DNA of 64,000 nt from Daldinia sp. FL1419. Taxonomy: Eukaryota > Ascomycota > Sordariomycetes > Xylariales > Hypoxylaceae. The notes beneath the pieces are model-generated. The model was not told the DNA's origin. It saw only the letters and a program-made list of their open reading frames with translations, and did not search any database. The stretch lies in assembly GCA_025201765.1 (NCBI GenBank), contig MU623348.1:1-64000 (forward strand). Direction: 5' to 3'. This document shows, one piece after another, positions 1 through 12,450 of the stretch; the first letter of the stretch is position 1; the number at the start of each line of letters is the position of its first letter. A program made the translations under genes and the position numbers.

Positions 1-565
1 TTTTAAATAAATATTTTTTATATATCTTAAAAAATCTTATTAATAATAAATTTTTATTAATAATTTTTTACAATTTAATTATTTTTAAAATTATTTTTAT
101 TTTTTTTAATTTTATTTTTTTAAATATATTAAATTTATTTTCCTAAAATTTTTCTAATTATATAATAAAATTAGGAATATTAAATAAATTAATTATAACA
201 TTTAAAAAAAATCTTTTTTTTAATATTATAAATTTTTTTTTATTTATAATTTATAATTTTTTATTAAATTAATAATATAATATTAAAAAAAAATTTTTTA
301 ATAAATTATTAATTATATAATTTAACCTATTTTTTTATTTTTTATAAAATTTTATTATTTTTAAAAATTTTTATTAAAATTATTTTTTAATTATTTTTTT
401 TAATTTTATTTATAATTTTTTTTAATATTATTTAAATTTTATTAAAAATTTTTTAATATTTTTATATTTTTTAATTTATTTATTATTTATATATTTTTTT
501 AATTTTTTTATAAAATATTTTAATTTTATTATTTTATTATAATATTAATTATATTATAAATTATT
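1..565 (-). mobile_element. RIP-degraded LINE fragment (truncated by window edge)
   Basis: This segment aligns by eye, with small indels, to about 4028-4592. The differences are overwhelmingly C/G in the other copy and T/A here, which is the pattern left by repeat-induced point mutation on both strands. The matching segment lies between the endonuclease and reverse transcriptase motifs of the LINE at 3000-5136, so this is a second copy of that stretch. In the element's own orientation its 5' break is near 565, and the rest would lie outside the window to the left. Almost no C or G remains and no reading frame is usable. Confidence 0.6.
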
Positions 566-2999
566 TATTTATTTATTTATTACTACCCCAATTTACCTAG
601 AATATATTATAGATATCCAATCCATCTCTTGATATTTATTCTAAATAGGAATTATATTCCAGAGAAAACCTACCTACTACCTATTCAAATAAACTATATT
701 ACTATAATTTTAATTTTACTTTATATTCCTATTAAAATTTACTTTTTAATAAAAATGATTAGATTTTAATATAAAAAAATATTTTATATGTTATAATATT
801 AATTATATGAAATAATATGGTAATAGTTTATATATAAGGTAATAATAAGATTTAAAATGATTTTATTATTTTTTTTAATAAATAATAAAAATATTATTAT
901 ATTATAAAGAAATTATTCTGGAAGAGGGTTGGGGTATATATAATTTATGTAAGATATAAATATATATAAATAATTTTACATCTTTATAAAAAGTTATTAT
1001 ATATTTTTATTTTTATAATTTTTTTTTTAATATTATAATATTATATTTATTCTTTAAAATGGTTTAAAATGGTATTATTAATCTATAATCTTTCTTAATT
1101 AACCTTAATTTTTTTTATATGCTTTATTTATATTTTGCAATATTGTAGTATAATATTATTATATTTATTATATTTATAATCCAATATTATTTTAAAAAAC
1201 CTATTTTATTTTTATATATATATTATATTAAGTAAAAAAAAATTTGTGTATTTATAGGTGCTCTATTATTTTTCTAATATTATTCCATTATTAATCTTTT
1301 TTAAATATTTTAATCTTTTTGTAAAAAATTATTATGGTATTTTGGATTTAATGTGTTATTTTAATATTATATTATGTTGGAATTATAACCTTAATATAAC
1401 TATATATTATAAAGATGATTTGTTTATTAAAAATGGGGAATTGTATAAAAAGTGTGGTTATGCCTTTCTAGTATAATTTTGGAAATTAATTATTAAGATT
1501 TTATTGTAATTCTTTTAAGATTTTTAAGCCTTTAAGAAATTTATTAAAAGATTATTAATAATATTTAATAATTATTTTTATTATATTTAATCTTTTACTT
1601 ATTAAATTTATAATTTTTATATATTTTAACAATTTTAAAAAAATTATTTATTTTAATATTATTAATATTATAATTATTTTATAATATAACTTTATTTTAT
1701 ATTTATTTTATTAATATTTATTAATTGTAATATAAGGTTTATAAAGGAATTAATTTTAAAAAAAAATGTATATATATTATTTTATCCTTAATAATTTATA
1801 TTATCTTTATATATTATTATTATAATAATTTTTTATTTAAAAAATTCAATTAATATTAAATGTTTTATTATTCTTTAATAATAATTCATTACAAATTTTT
1901 AATAATTTTCTAATATATTTAAATTTAAATCCTAATAAGTATAATCTTTTGTTCAAAAATGTACTTACCTTTGTACAAGATTCCTTAATATATATAATTA
2001 AAGAAAATAAAGAAGAGGATAAGGAGGTAAATATGGAAAAGGATGATTTTAATAAATATAATTTGGAATAGGTGCAAAATAATCTTAGGTAAATATAATC
2101 CTTCTAAAAGACCTTATTAATATATTATTATTTATATCCTTTTATTTAATTATAAATTCTTCCTATTTAACTTGAAATTTTTAAAAATGTTTATACTAAA
2201 TAAATTATAATATTATTTTATATATAAGTAATTAAACTTATTTAAAAAACCAACAAACCACTAACAAAACTTTATTAAAATTAAATAATATTTTTTTATA
2301 ATTTATACTAATTAAAAAAACTTTTAAGGCTAAATTTTATTTAAGATGGGCCTATATTGGAACATATTTAAAACACTTAAAAATTATATACTATATTATT
2401 TCCCTTTTACCATATTTACACCTAAGAATATTTATTTTAAAAATTTTTTTATTAAATAAAAAGGCTTTTAATCCTATTTTCTTAATATATATTTATAATA
2501 GTATTAATATTTTATATTTTTATAAATTAAAATATTAATTATTAATCTTTATATCAAAAAATGGTAACTAAATTATTGGCGTAATAATGTCCTTTTTATA
2601 TCATTTTTATCTTTCCGTCCAATAATTTAAGAAGATTTTTTTGGAATATTAATATCCTTTCCATTTAATATTCTAATTAATCTTAACTTTTATAATATAT
2701 ATATTTAATATTTAAATAATAACAGGAAGACCCTGCCATTTCCTAAACCTTTAAAATTCTATTTATTTTTAAATTTTCCACCTTACTTCCTAAATTTTAA
2801 AATTAAAACCTTTATTATTCATACAGAACTTAGCCATTATTACTATTATATTTAAATAAAGATATATTAAAGGGTAATTCAATTTTATTTTTAATTATAA
2901 TATTTTTATTACTTTATACACACCACCAACTTCCCATAAGCAAACTAATTAAATGATATCCAATTTTTTAACAATGCCTTTTATTTTATAATTTTGGTT
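566..2999. other. AT-rich, RIP-like gene-free DNA
   Basis: Composition is dominated by A and T, and short open frames such as 1258-1476 are low-complexity products of that bias. A brief less-degraded patch lies near 1950-2060 and could read as a short charged peptide on the plus strand, but I could not tie it to a family. I see no gene here. Confidence 0.6.
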
Positions 3000-5136
3000 T
3001 AAAATGTACCATACCACTACTTTATATATTATTATATTTTATATCACTTTTATATAAATCTTTTTTATTTAGGCTGCACTACAATCCCATATTAATACTA
3101 CCAATTTAAAAAAGGCGTACCACTACCTTTCTATCTTTATTTTAATTACTTTTAAATATTTATTTTACCTAAATTTCTTATCTAACTATATTCCAAAAAA
3201 CCTAACATTTTCTTTAAGTTTAATAATTATACCATCTAATTTAATCTCCATGATTAATACTTAGTAAGCCCTTGTAAAATACATAAACTTACTCTTCTAT
3301 ACTATAAAAATTATGTTATATCTCCATATTCAATCCAGGTATATTCCATATGCTCATTCCAACCTAACACAATTTTCAGCCACAAAATATCCTACTATCA
3401 ACATATTCATATTATCTGCAAAACCAACAATTAGGATATCTTCTTAATCCAATTTTTCATATAAAGTAATTATATAAATAATAAATAAAATAGGTAATAA
3501 TAGAAAACCTTACAGGACACCTGCAATAAAAAAATAGGCCTTACCTTTTTTACCATTAAAGATTAATTATACCTCTTATTTTTCCATAAAGTTATTAACC
3601 CAATTCATTACCCATATTAGGTACCCTTTCTGATATAACATGTACATAAGCCTCTATAATATGATATTATCAAAAGTACCCAAAATATCAAACTATAAAA
3701 ACAATACTGTAGCACTAATACACTATACAACATATATAACCTCTATTACCATCCTAATGATTATTTCCATAGATCTAACTAATTTATTTCCCATTTAACC
3801 CTTTGAAAATAACTAACATTATTCTACCACCTTCACAATACAATCTACCATTACCTTTTCAATTATTTTATCTATAATTCTTAAGAAGAATATTAGTCTA
3901 TAAATATCCAAAAGGTTCTTTTCTTTTTTAAATTTTCCGGGCTTCAATAATACTATTACTATAACTTTATAGAATACCTTTAAGTAATACCCAAACATAA
4001 AACTCTACATTATAATTATAACAAATATTTTAAATAATTATTTTTTATACACCTTAAAGAACCCCATTAATAATAAATCTTTATTAATAATTTTCCACAA
4101 TTTAACTATTCCTAGAATTATTTTTATTTCTTCCAATTTTACTCCTTTAAACATATTAAATTTATTTTCCTAAGGTTTTTTTGATTATAAGGTAGGATTA
4201 GGGATATCCAATAAATTAGTTATAAGGTTTGGGAAAAATCTTTCCCCCAACATTATATTTTTCTTTTTTTTGTTTATAACCCATAGTTCTTTGTTAAGTT
4301 GATAACGCAGCATTGGAAGGCTTTTTTTTTTAATAGGTTATTAATTACATAATTTAACCTATTTTTCTATTTTTTATAAGATTTTATTATTTTTTGAAAT
4401 TTTTATTAAGGCTAATTTCTAACTATTTCTTTTAATTTTACTTATGATTTTCTTTAATATTGCCTAAATTTTATTAAGGGTTTTTTAATGCTTTTATATT
4501 TTTTAATTTATTTATTATTTATATACTTCCTTTATTTTTTTATGGAATGTTTCAATTTTGTTATTTTATTATGGTGTTGGTTACACCACAGGCCAGGTGT
4601 AACACAGGATTACAATTGAGGTAATCCTTTTTAATTCTTCAGTAAAATATTCCATATATTTATTAAATTCTTTAAGATTATTTATTCTTTTTAATATATT
4701 TATATTCCATATTTCTGTTTTTGCAAGCCCCTTATTTAAATACTTCCATACCTAACCTTCTAATTTGGATTAGTTCTGAACTAGGTCCGGGTATAATACA
4801 ATAATATTAAAATATTAAACAATATAATTAAATCCTTCCCAATTAAAAAACCTTAATTTTAAATATTTAAATTTTTTATTTACTTACATTAAATCCAATA
4901 TTAAATCCTTATAACCCTACACTTATCTAATTATTATTTCTATTTTTATAGTAAGTTTAAGGTTCTATCAAATTATTAGCTTAAGGATTTCAAAAACATA
5001 TCAGGATATCCTTTCCTCTTTATCCCATAGGGGATGATATACATTAAAATCTCCTATTACCATATTTATGCTATAAGGATTCTTTGATATCAATTCTGGT
5101 AACGGCGAGTGCCTGTGGTCAGAGTCTGGTTCTACG
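3000..5136 (-). mobile_element. Non-LTR retrotransposon (LINE), RIP-mutated, endonuclease plus reverse transcriptase
   Basis: Read on the minus strand, 5054-5019 gives GDFNVYHPLWDK, matching the APE-type endonuclease signature (G-D-F-N-x-H-H-P-x-W), with one His changed to Tyr as expected from C-to-T. Further along the minus strand, about 3760-3200 gives degraded reverse transcriptase blocks: a remnant of the first Asp block (FDILGTFDNI), a GVxxG...PILF block around 3518-3463, and FADNMN at 3422-3411, where the catalytic FADD has become FADN. Many stops interrupt the frame. Endonuclease followed by reverse transcriptase is the order of Tad/I-like fungal LINEs. The outer ends are approximate. 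The endonuclease end stops at 5136, where another copy of the same sequence begins. Confidence 0.75.
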
Positions 5137-5700
5137 TTATATTATAAATTAAATATAATATAAAATTATAATTAAAATAATCTTTTTAATTTTTTAATAA
5201 AATATTCCATATATTTATTAAATTCTTTAAAATTATTTATTCTTTCTAACATATTTATATTTCATATTTCCACTTTTACAAACCTTTTATTTAAATATTT
5301 TTATACTTAACCTTTTAATCTAAACTAATTCCAAACCAAATCCAAATATAATATAACAATATTAAAATATTAAATAATATAATTAAATTTTTTCTAATTA
5401 AAAAACTTTAATCTTAAATATCTAAATTTTTTATTTATTTATATTAAATCTAATATTAAATCCTTATAATTTTACATTTGCCTAATTATTATTCTTATTT
5501 TTGTAACAAATTTAAAATTCCACTAAATTATTAATTTAAAAATTTTAAAAATATATTAGGATATTTTTTCCTTTTTATCTTATAAAAAATAATATATATT
5601 AAAATTTCTTATTATTATATTTATATTATAAAAATTTTTTAATATCAATTCCAATAATAATAAATACTTATAATTAAAATTTAATTTTATATATATTAAT
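5137..5700 (-). mobile_element. Second LINE endonuclease-region copy, more heavily RIP-mutated
   Basis: The sequence from about 5136 repeats that starting near 4588, base for base apart from C-to-T and G-to-A changes and small indels. The repeat runs past the point that aligns with 5136, so this copy extends further toward the element's 5' end than the first copy does. The endonuclease motif is present as its degraded equivalent around 5570-5610. The two copies lie head to tail. The right limit is not clear, because sequence beyond 5700 has nothing to compare with. Confidence 0.6.
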
Positions 5701-7599
5701 TATATAATAAAAATATCAAACTTTATTTAAATTAACACTATAACCCAATTATAATTTATTTTTTTTTCAATTTTTTAAATTAATTCTTTTATATATATAA
5801 ATTATAACTTAATCTATATCATACCATACTAACTTATAATTATTAAATTAAAAATAATTCAATTTTTTATTATTAAAATAAAATTCTTAAATAATTATAA
5901 TATTTAATATTCTTTTATTTTTAAAAATTTCAAATATAATTTAACAATTTTTTCTTATATTTTAATATATTATAATAATTATATAATCTTATATATAATT
6001 TATATAATATTTTTAAAAAATTTACTACTTTCTTTAAAATAATTCTAATTAAAAATTATTACTACAACAAAATTTTTTCAATAAAAAAAATTTTAAATTA
6101 AAAAAATATTATTATTAAATTTTACTTTTAAATAAACTTTTATATAAAATTTACCTCTCATCCTTATCTCCAATTCAAAAATATCATTTATTACAATAAT
6201 TATTTTAGAAAAATTTAAAACATTTTTATTCCAAAAACTTTATATTTTTTCTTTATTAAAAATATAACCTTTTATCTTTTTTAAAACTATTAATATAAAA
6301 TTATTATATATAATATTAAATATATCAAAAATATAACCAATATTATTCCTTTTTTTAAATTACTTTAATTTATATATATATATATTTTTTTATTACATTT
6401 TTTTATTTAATTACCTTTAAATATTTTAAATTCTATATTTTATATATTTTATTACAATTCCAATATTTCTTTAATATTTTATATATTAAATTACCCTTTT
6501 TATAAATAAAACCTACATATTTACTATATTTAAATTATTCTTTATAATATTTTATAATATATTTAAAATAATAATATTTAAAATATTATATTATTTTTAT
6601 ATTTTTTATAAATAATTTACAAAATAAAATTTAATTTTTTATAATAATCTATTAATACAAAATTAATAAACCATATTTAATCCATTAACCTTCATAATTA
6701 AAATAATAAATTTAACTTCCAAATATTTTTTAAATATAAGATTAATTCCAAAAATCTCAACTTTATTTTTTTTTAAAAAAATCTTTACCAAATTTTATAA
6801 ATTAATATAAATATTTTTCAAATTAATTATTTTCAAATTTTTAATTATTATTATAAAAACCTTACTTACTTCAATTATTTTTTAATTAAATACCTTTTTA
6901 ATTTAATCTTAATTTTTCTTATATTATTTAATTTTAAATCAAAATATTATTATAATATTATTATTACAAAATTAATATATTATTATAATTTTATTTTTAT
7001 TAATTATATTATTAATAATTTATATAATTTTTTTACAATTTCTTTTCAATATTTTTTATAATTTTACTATTATTTTAATTATAATTTCATATTAAAAATA
7101 AATTAATATTATAATAATAAAAATCTAAAATTTAATTATACCTTTAATAATTACAACCCAAAACCATTTTTACAATTTCTTAATATTATTTATTAATTTT
7201 AATTTTTTATTTATTATTTTTTTAATTAATTCCTTTATTTTATTTAATTTAAAAATATTACTTCATTATTATTTTTATTTTATAAATATTATAATATTAA
7301 TATATATTTTTTATATATTTATTATTTTTTTAATTTTTACCTTTATTTCTTTTATTAAATTATTAATTTTAAATTTAATTATTTTTATTAATTTATTAAT
7401 TAATATTATGATTATATTTATTTTATTAAATTTGATTTTTATTTTTATTTTATTCTTCTTTTTTTTTACAATAATGATCTTTAGGGTGGGCTTATTCAGG
7501 CTACAGACCTAACCATCCACCATCTATATATTACCCCTTTTATTTCTTCTTAATGGTACCACTATTACACATATAATATAATACCTTTCCAACACTTAT
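5701..7599. other. AT-rich, RIP-like gene-free DNA
   Basis: The first part probably continues the LINE at 5137, but no motif can be read. A short stretch with more C and G lies at 7465-7560 and has no recognisable content. No gene is supported. Confidence 0.5.
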
Positions 7600-9550
7600 T
7601 TTAATATTAAATTTCTAATAAATTAAATTATTTGGCTTTTTATAAAGATTTTGTAAAAAGATAATTAAAGAACCAAAAAATCTCTCCTCAAAATATATAA
7701 TTAATAAAATAAAAATATTAAGATTTATTTGTTAATTTTTTTAATATAATAAAAAAAATTTAAATAATTTTATTTAAATATTCTTAATAAAAATTAATAA
7801 ACATAAGAAAATATATAGAAAAAACCTATTAAAACCTTTAAAATGATATTTAGATATTTAAAATTATTTATTATATGAAATATTTTAAAAAACTGAATAA
7901 ATTTACCTTAAAAGCTATATTAATATATATATTTGGGAAATTATATTATAATTAAATAATTAATATAAAAATAAGTAAATATTTGAATATATATAGGTTT
8001 ATATTTATAAAATTAATAAGTATAATTTTTTCTAATAATATAAAACATGTTTAATAGTGAGAGGAAATTAATAGGCAATTAATAATAAAAAAACCTATAC
8101 CTTTATATTTATTAAAAAATCTTTTTAAATATTAATGATAATAATAATTAAATATAATTTTAAATTTATATAATATAATGTAATAAATATATTTATAAAT
8201 GTAAAATTTAAAAGAAATATATTTATATATATACTTTAAAAATATTAATAATTAAAAAAGATACTTTGTATTATTAAAGTATTTTATAATTTTTAAGAAT
8301 TACCTTTTTTTTAATAATAAAAATTCTTAAAAACTTTAAAAGAATTTAATTTTACTTTAATATTTTAAAAGTCATACATATTTATTAAAAATGGAATCCT
8401 TCTTTTCATATATATGGATAATGTTATTATAGTATATTAGAAAAAAATTAAATTAAAGGTTAAATTAATTATTTCTAAATTTAAAAAATAATATAAATTA
8501 ATTGGAAATAATAAATTATAATAATTTTTTAGAATTGAAATAGTTTGAGATTAAGCATAGTAATAAATTTAATTAAATTAATCTATTTATATTAATAAAA
8601 TTATTAACTTAATAAAAATAGTTAAAAAAATCCTTAAAATATCTATAATAAAAAAAAAGCTATTACCTTATATAAAAATGGCCTTACCTTAATTAATATA
8701 ATAATATCAATAAAAAATAAATTTAATCTTATACACCATAATGATCATCTAATCCAATATTATATTTATTTATTTAAAATTAACCCAATTTAATTTAAAT
8801 CCAAGTTCAAAATATCATATAACAATTAATTAAATTATATAATATTTTTAGTATACATAAAGATATGCCCTAAAATTAGGTAGAAATAATGTTTTTAAGG
8901 TTATTAATGATATTTTATTTGTTAATAATATAGTTAATTAAAAAAATTTATAAATATATATAATGAAATTGTTTGGTGGAATAATTGATTAGAGAATTAA
9001 TAAATAAAATATAATTATTATTTTTATTATTGAAGTTAAATTATTTACCTTAATTTAAATTGTAAAAAAAGGATTTTATATATTACAATTAATTAAAAAT
9101 TTTAGAATTAAATTTAAAAATTAGATTATATTTTTATTATGCAATAATAAATAAATAATTAAATTAATTATTAAAGATATTAAAAAATTTAAAATAAAAT
9201 TAAAACATATAAATATATACAATCATTAACTCAAACAAGAAATTTAAAAAAACTATATTAAAATTGATTATGTTAGTTTAAAAAATATAAATATAAACAA
9301 ATTTATAAAAACATTATTAAAGAAAAAGTATGTCCACTTTAAAGAACAAATAAATTTAATAAATATTTTAGATTATTTAAAAATTAAAATATTTAGGAAT
9401 ATGGATAAGGTGGTATAATAGAAGTAAGAAATGAATAAAAAAATTATTAAAGAGGTATGATTAAAGGAATACACCAACTTAAAGATATAAAAGGATTATA
9501 TTTTTAATATTATATATTTTAAATTTATTTGTTAGTTTTATTTAGGGGGG
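7600..9550 (+). mobile_element. Ty1/copia retrotransposon pol remnant (RT, RNase H), RIP-mutated
   Basis: The plus strand reads as a decayed copia polyprotein. At 8411-8422 the residues Tyr-Met-Asp-Asn stand where copia reverse transcriptases have YVDD, followed by a relic of the 'YFLGIEI' block (FFRIEIVWD). From 8963 the RNase H block MKLFGG begins, followed by relics of the 'WRANKQ...STEAELLAL' block and, near 9200-9235, of the C-terminal 'KLRHVDIHNHWLRQE' block. Stops replace several Trp and Gln codons, as RIP produces. At 9544-9550 a purine tract (AGGGGGG) sits directly before TGTATTGG, the expected polypurine tract and 3' LTR start. The 5' end and 5' LTR were not found. Confidence 0.75.
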
Positions 9551-9690
9551 TGTATTGGATTAGTAAGCCTAAAAATAGTGTGGAAAAATTCTTTCTTTTG
9601 TAATAATTCCATAAAAAGCCTCACTGTTCTATTTTAGAATTCTAAGAATAATAATAACAATTTGAATTCTATAATTATAATTTTTCCCTG
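9551..9690 (+). repeat. Probable 3' LTR of the copia element
   Basis: It begins with TGTATTGG immediately after a polypurine tract, the standard start of a copia 3' LTR. I could not find a matching 5' LTR upstream, so the end near 9690 is a guess. No target-site duplication was established. Confidence 0.35.
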
Positions 9691-9705
9691 TGTATTATGT
9701 GATAG

Positions 9706-9860
9706 CTATTTATCGTTTTGTCCGACGTCGAGTTCGAAGGTTCGGATTTGTTCCCGTAACTTTACAAGGCTTTCTTCCATATATTTTATCGTCTTCCGTG
9801 CCTCCCAGAGTTCAATTGATATTATTTTCAAATTATTGCTGCCAATATTTGGCCTTACTG
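9706..9860 (-). other. Short CpG-containing island with a coiled-coil-like frame
   Basis: Within otherwise AT-saturated DNA this patch keeps ordinary composition, including several CpG sites at 9720-9760. On the minus strand a frame ending at the stop 9708-9706 reads as a charged helical segment rich in Glu, Lys, Arg and Leu (for example MEESLVKLREQIRTFELD). It may be the unmutated tail of a former gene or insertion. No family is recognised and no start is visible; an in-frame stop lies upstream near 9870. Confidence 0.3.
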
Positions 9861-9913
9861 ATGTTCATGTTTTCCCAATTACAAAATATGTAGTAAAATT
9901 TATGGATAAATAA

Positions 9914-11959
9914 AAATGATAATGAAATGCGATAGAAAGGCAGGATGATTTTTGGAACTTTTATAATGTTTATATGCTTTAAGTTTTCTTAAGGTTTTTT
10001 ATCATATTGAAAATGTATGGGTAATGAAAAAATGGCATTTTATTTAATATAATAACCTTACATATTAACCTTATAATTTTTAAATTTTAAATAATCTTAT
10101 ATATTTAATTTTTTTAATTTTTATTAATTTTCCTTATTTTATTAAGATATTAAAATAATTTTTTAAATTAAAAAAGTTTGGATTTTAAAGGTTTTATAAA
10201 TTATTTATATTTTATTAATTAAATATATGAGTTTTTTTCTAATTGGCCAATTATGTTAACCTTTTTTGATTGGTTAATCTTATATTACATTTAATTATAT
10301 TTTAATTGATTAGCCTTATACTTAACCATATATTAAATTACATAATATAATTATATAATTGAAGTTACCTTTAATTTTTATGGGGTAATTATTTTTAAAA
10401 TATCTATAAGTTTTTTTAGATATATATAAGCCTTTTAAAATTGATTTTTATTTGATTAAATCAAATTTTTAAGAGTTTTTTTAATATTATTTTTATAGAG
10501 TTTTTTATGATAATTTTTAATTTTTTTATCTTTAATTAAATATAATTTTTTGAATGTTAATTATTATTATTAATAATTATTTTTATTAATCCTTTTATTT
10601 AATTATTTTAATATTATTTTTAAGATATAATCACCTTATATATTTTATTTTATTATTAGTAATGTTTAATCTTAAAAAAATTAAAATTATTTAATTAATT
10701 AAAATTAAGATATTAATCTAATTAATACTAATATTTACAAAGACCAAAATATAGTTATTATAATTGATATTTATATAATCAAAATTATTACCATCTAATC
10801 AAAACAAATATAACCTCATATCAAAAAAACAAAACACTAAAAAAACAAGGAATAAAAGATATCAATTTAACCCCAAAAATACCAAACCTTTATATAATTA
10901 ACATCAAAAACCTACTAATAATATGTATAGTAATTAAGAATTATTTAATTAAATAAAATATATATTAAAACAACATTATATAATAATTTAAAAAGTTTAA
11001 ATATTGAAAATGGAATAGATGTAAATTTTAAAAAGATACAAAACAACATTATTTAATATATTACAAAAAGAGTTTATATAAGGATATATTATAGAGATTT
11101 ATAAGGATTTATAAAGTTTTACAAATTTATAATTTATTGTTATAAATAGAGAATAATTATGGATTTTAAGTTGTTTTTGGAATATATATCCTCAAGGATA
11201 AGATTGATTAAATGATTAAATAGTAGTGTTAAGAGAATTGGAATTATTATACAAATTCACAATAATTATTATAAAATTAATAATTAAGTAATAATATATA
11301 TAAAAATTTATAAAGAAGATATTATAATTTTAGATTTAATTTTTATTAATTTGATTAGTTTATTTATATAGAAAGGATGGAATTTACTTAAAACTATTAT
11401 CCTTATAATATTAACTATATTATTAAAAGTATTTGAAGTAATATAATTAAGAGCTAAAATTGTTATAATTTATATAGAAAGTAAACTATGTGCAGTTAAA
11501 ATTTATTATTTTATAAGATATTATAAACCCTTGGATATCCTTTAAGAAAAAATAACCAATTATATAACACCTTTTTTTATATCTTTAGAATAATAAATAG
11601 TTAAATAAATACTTAATATTTAATCTAATTAATTTAAATTAAATATGTTATTACCTTTTGAAAGCCTTTTAATACCTTTATTAGTACCTTTTATAGATAT
11701 TATATAGTAAGATTTTTCTATTATAAAATCACTTAGCATAAAATAAGGTATATCATTTACCTAACCAATTAATATTAAACCTGATTAGGAACAGCTGATT
11801 AGTACAGAGCCTATCATTATACAAGAACAACCAGTTACAATCATTACAACCACTATAGGATGCATGTTAAAAGCATTTACACTGATTGTTTAAGATTTAG
11901 TAGTAGTAGCCCTTATACCTACTATATTTACAAATGTTTTTAATTAAGATAAGGGTATT
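9914..11959. other. AT-rich gene-free DNA
   Basis: Long A/T stretches with scattered stops in every frame. Less degraded patches occur near 11,760-11,940. No family was recognised. Confidence 0.5.
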
Positions 11960-12450
11960 TATTTAATTATTATATATTAGCCAATTTTACCTAAACCTAA
12001 TAATTACCTTCATTACTTATTTAATGGATTAAATGTTATTTAATGGTTTAAAAATGTACAATATATTTTTTAATAATATAAAATAATTAAAAACAATATG
12101 ATTATTAAGATATCTTATTGGATAGTTAATAGGAATATTAAGAAATAGGTTGAAATTATTATTTATACAATTATTATTTGGAATTAAGTTTGTAATCAGT
12201 TAAAGTTTAAATTTGTCCCATGTGATTTTGAAAGATTTAAGTTTATTTGAGAAAGGTTTAGAGATTTTGGTAAAAATCCTATTTTATCTAATGTTGTTGA
12301 GGTTATTAACCTAATTAGAAAATATATTGGAGTTTTTAAGGAAGTTGAAAAAACAGATGCTACAAATATCTATCCTAATAACTATATATACAATATTTCT
12401 AAAAAAATTAACCCAACTATTATAAAAAAAATATCATTTAAAGAATAAAT
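11960..12450 (+). mobile_element. Possible Ty3/gypsy gag relic
   Basis: A plus-strand frame near 12,025-12,430 reads like the start of a fungal gypsy gag: a 'FNG' motif followed by helical, stop-interrupted text and a longer open stretch near 12,230-12,420. The similarity is to the general 'F-x-G-x-N-x-x-x-W/F-L' pattern of gag proteins only. No protease, RT or integrase motif was found close by, so the assignment is weak. Confidence 0.22.

Noticed and set aside
1258..1476. 72-aa open frame in AT-rich DNA
   Set aside because: Low-complexity Ile/Asn/Tyr/Phe text that A/T sequence yields by chance; no domain or start context.
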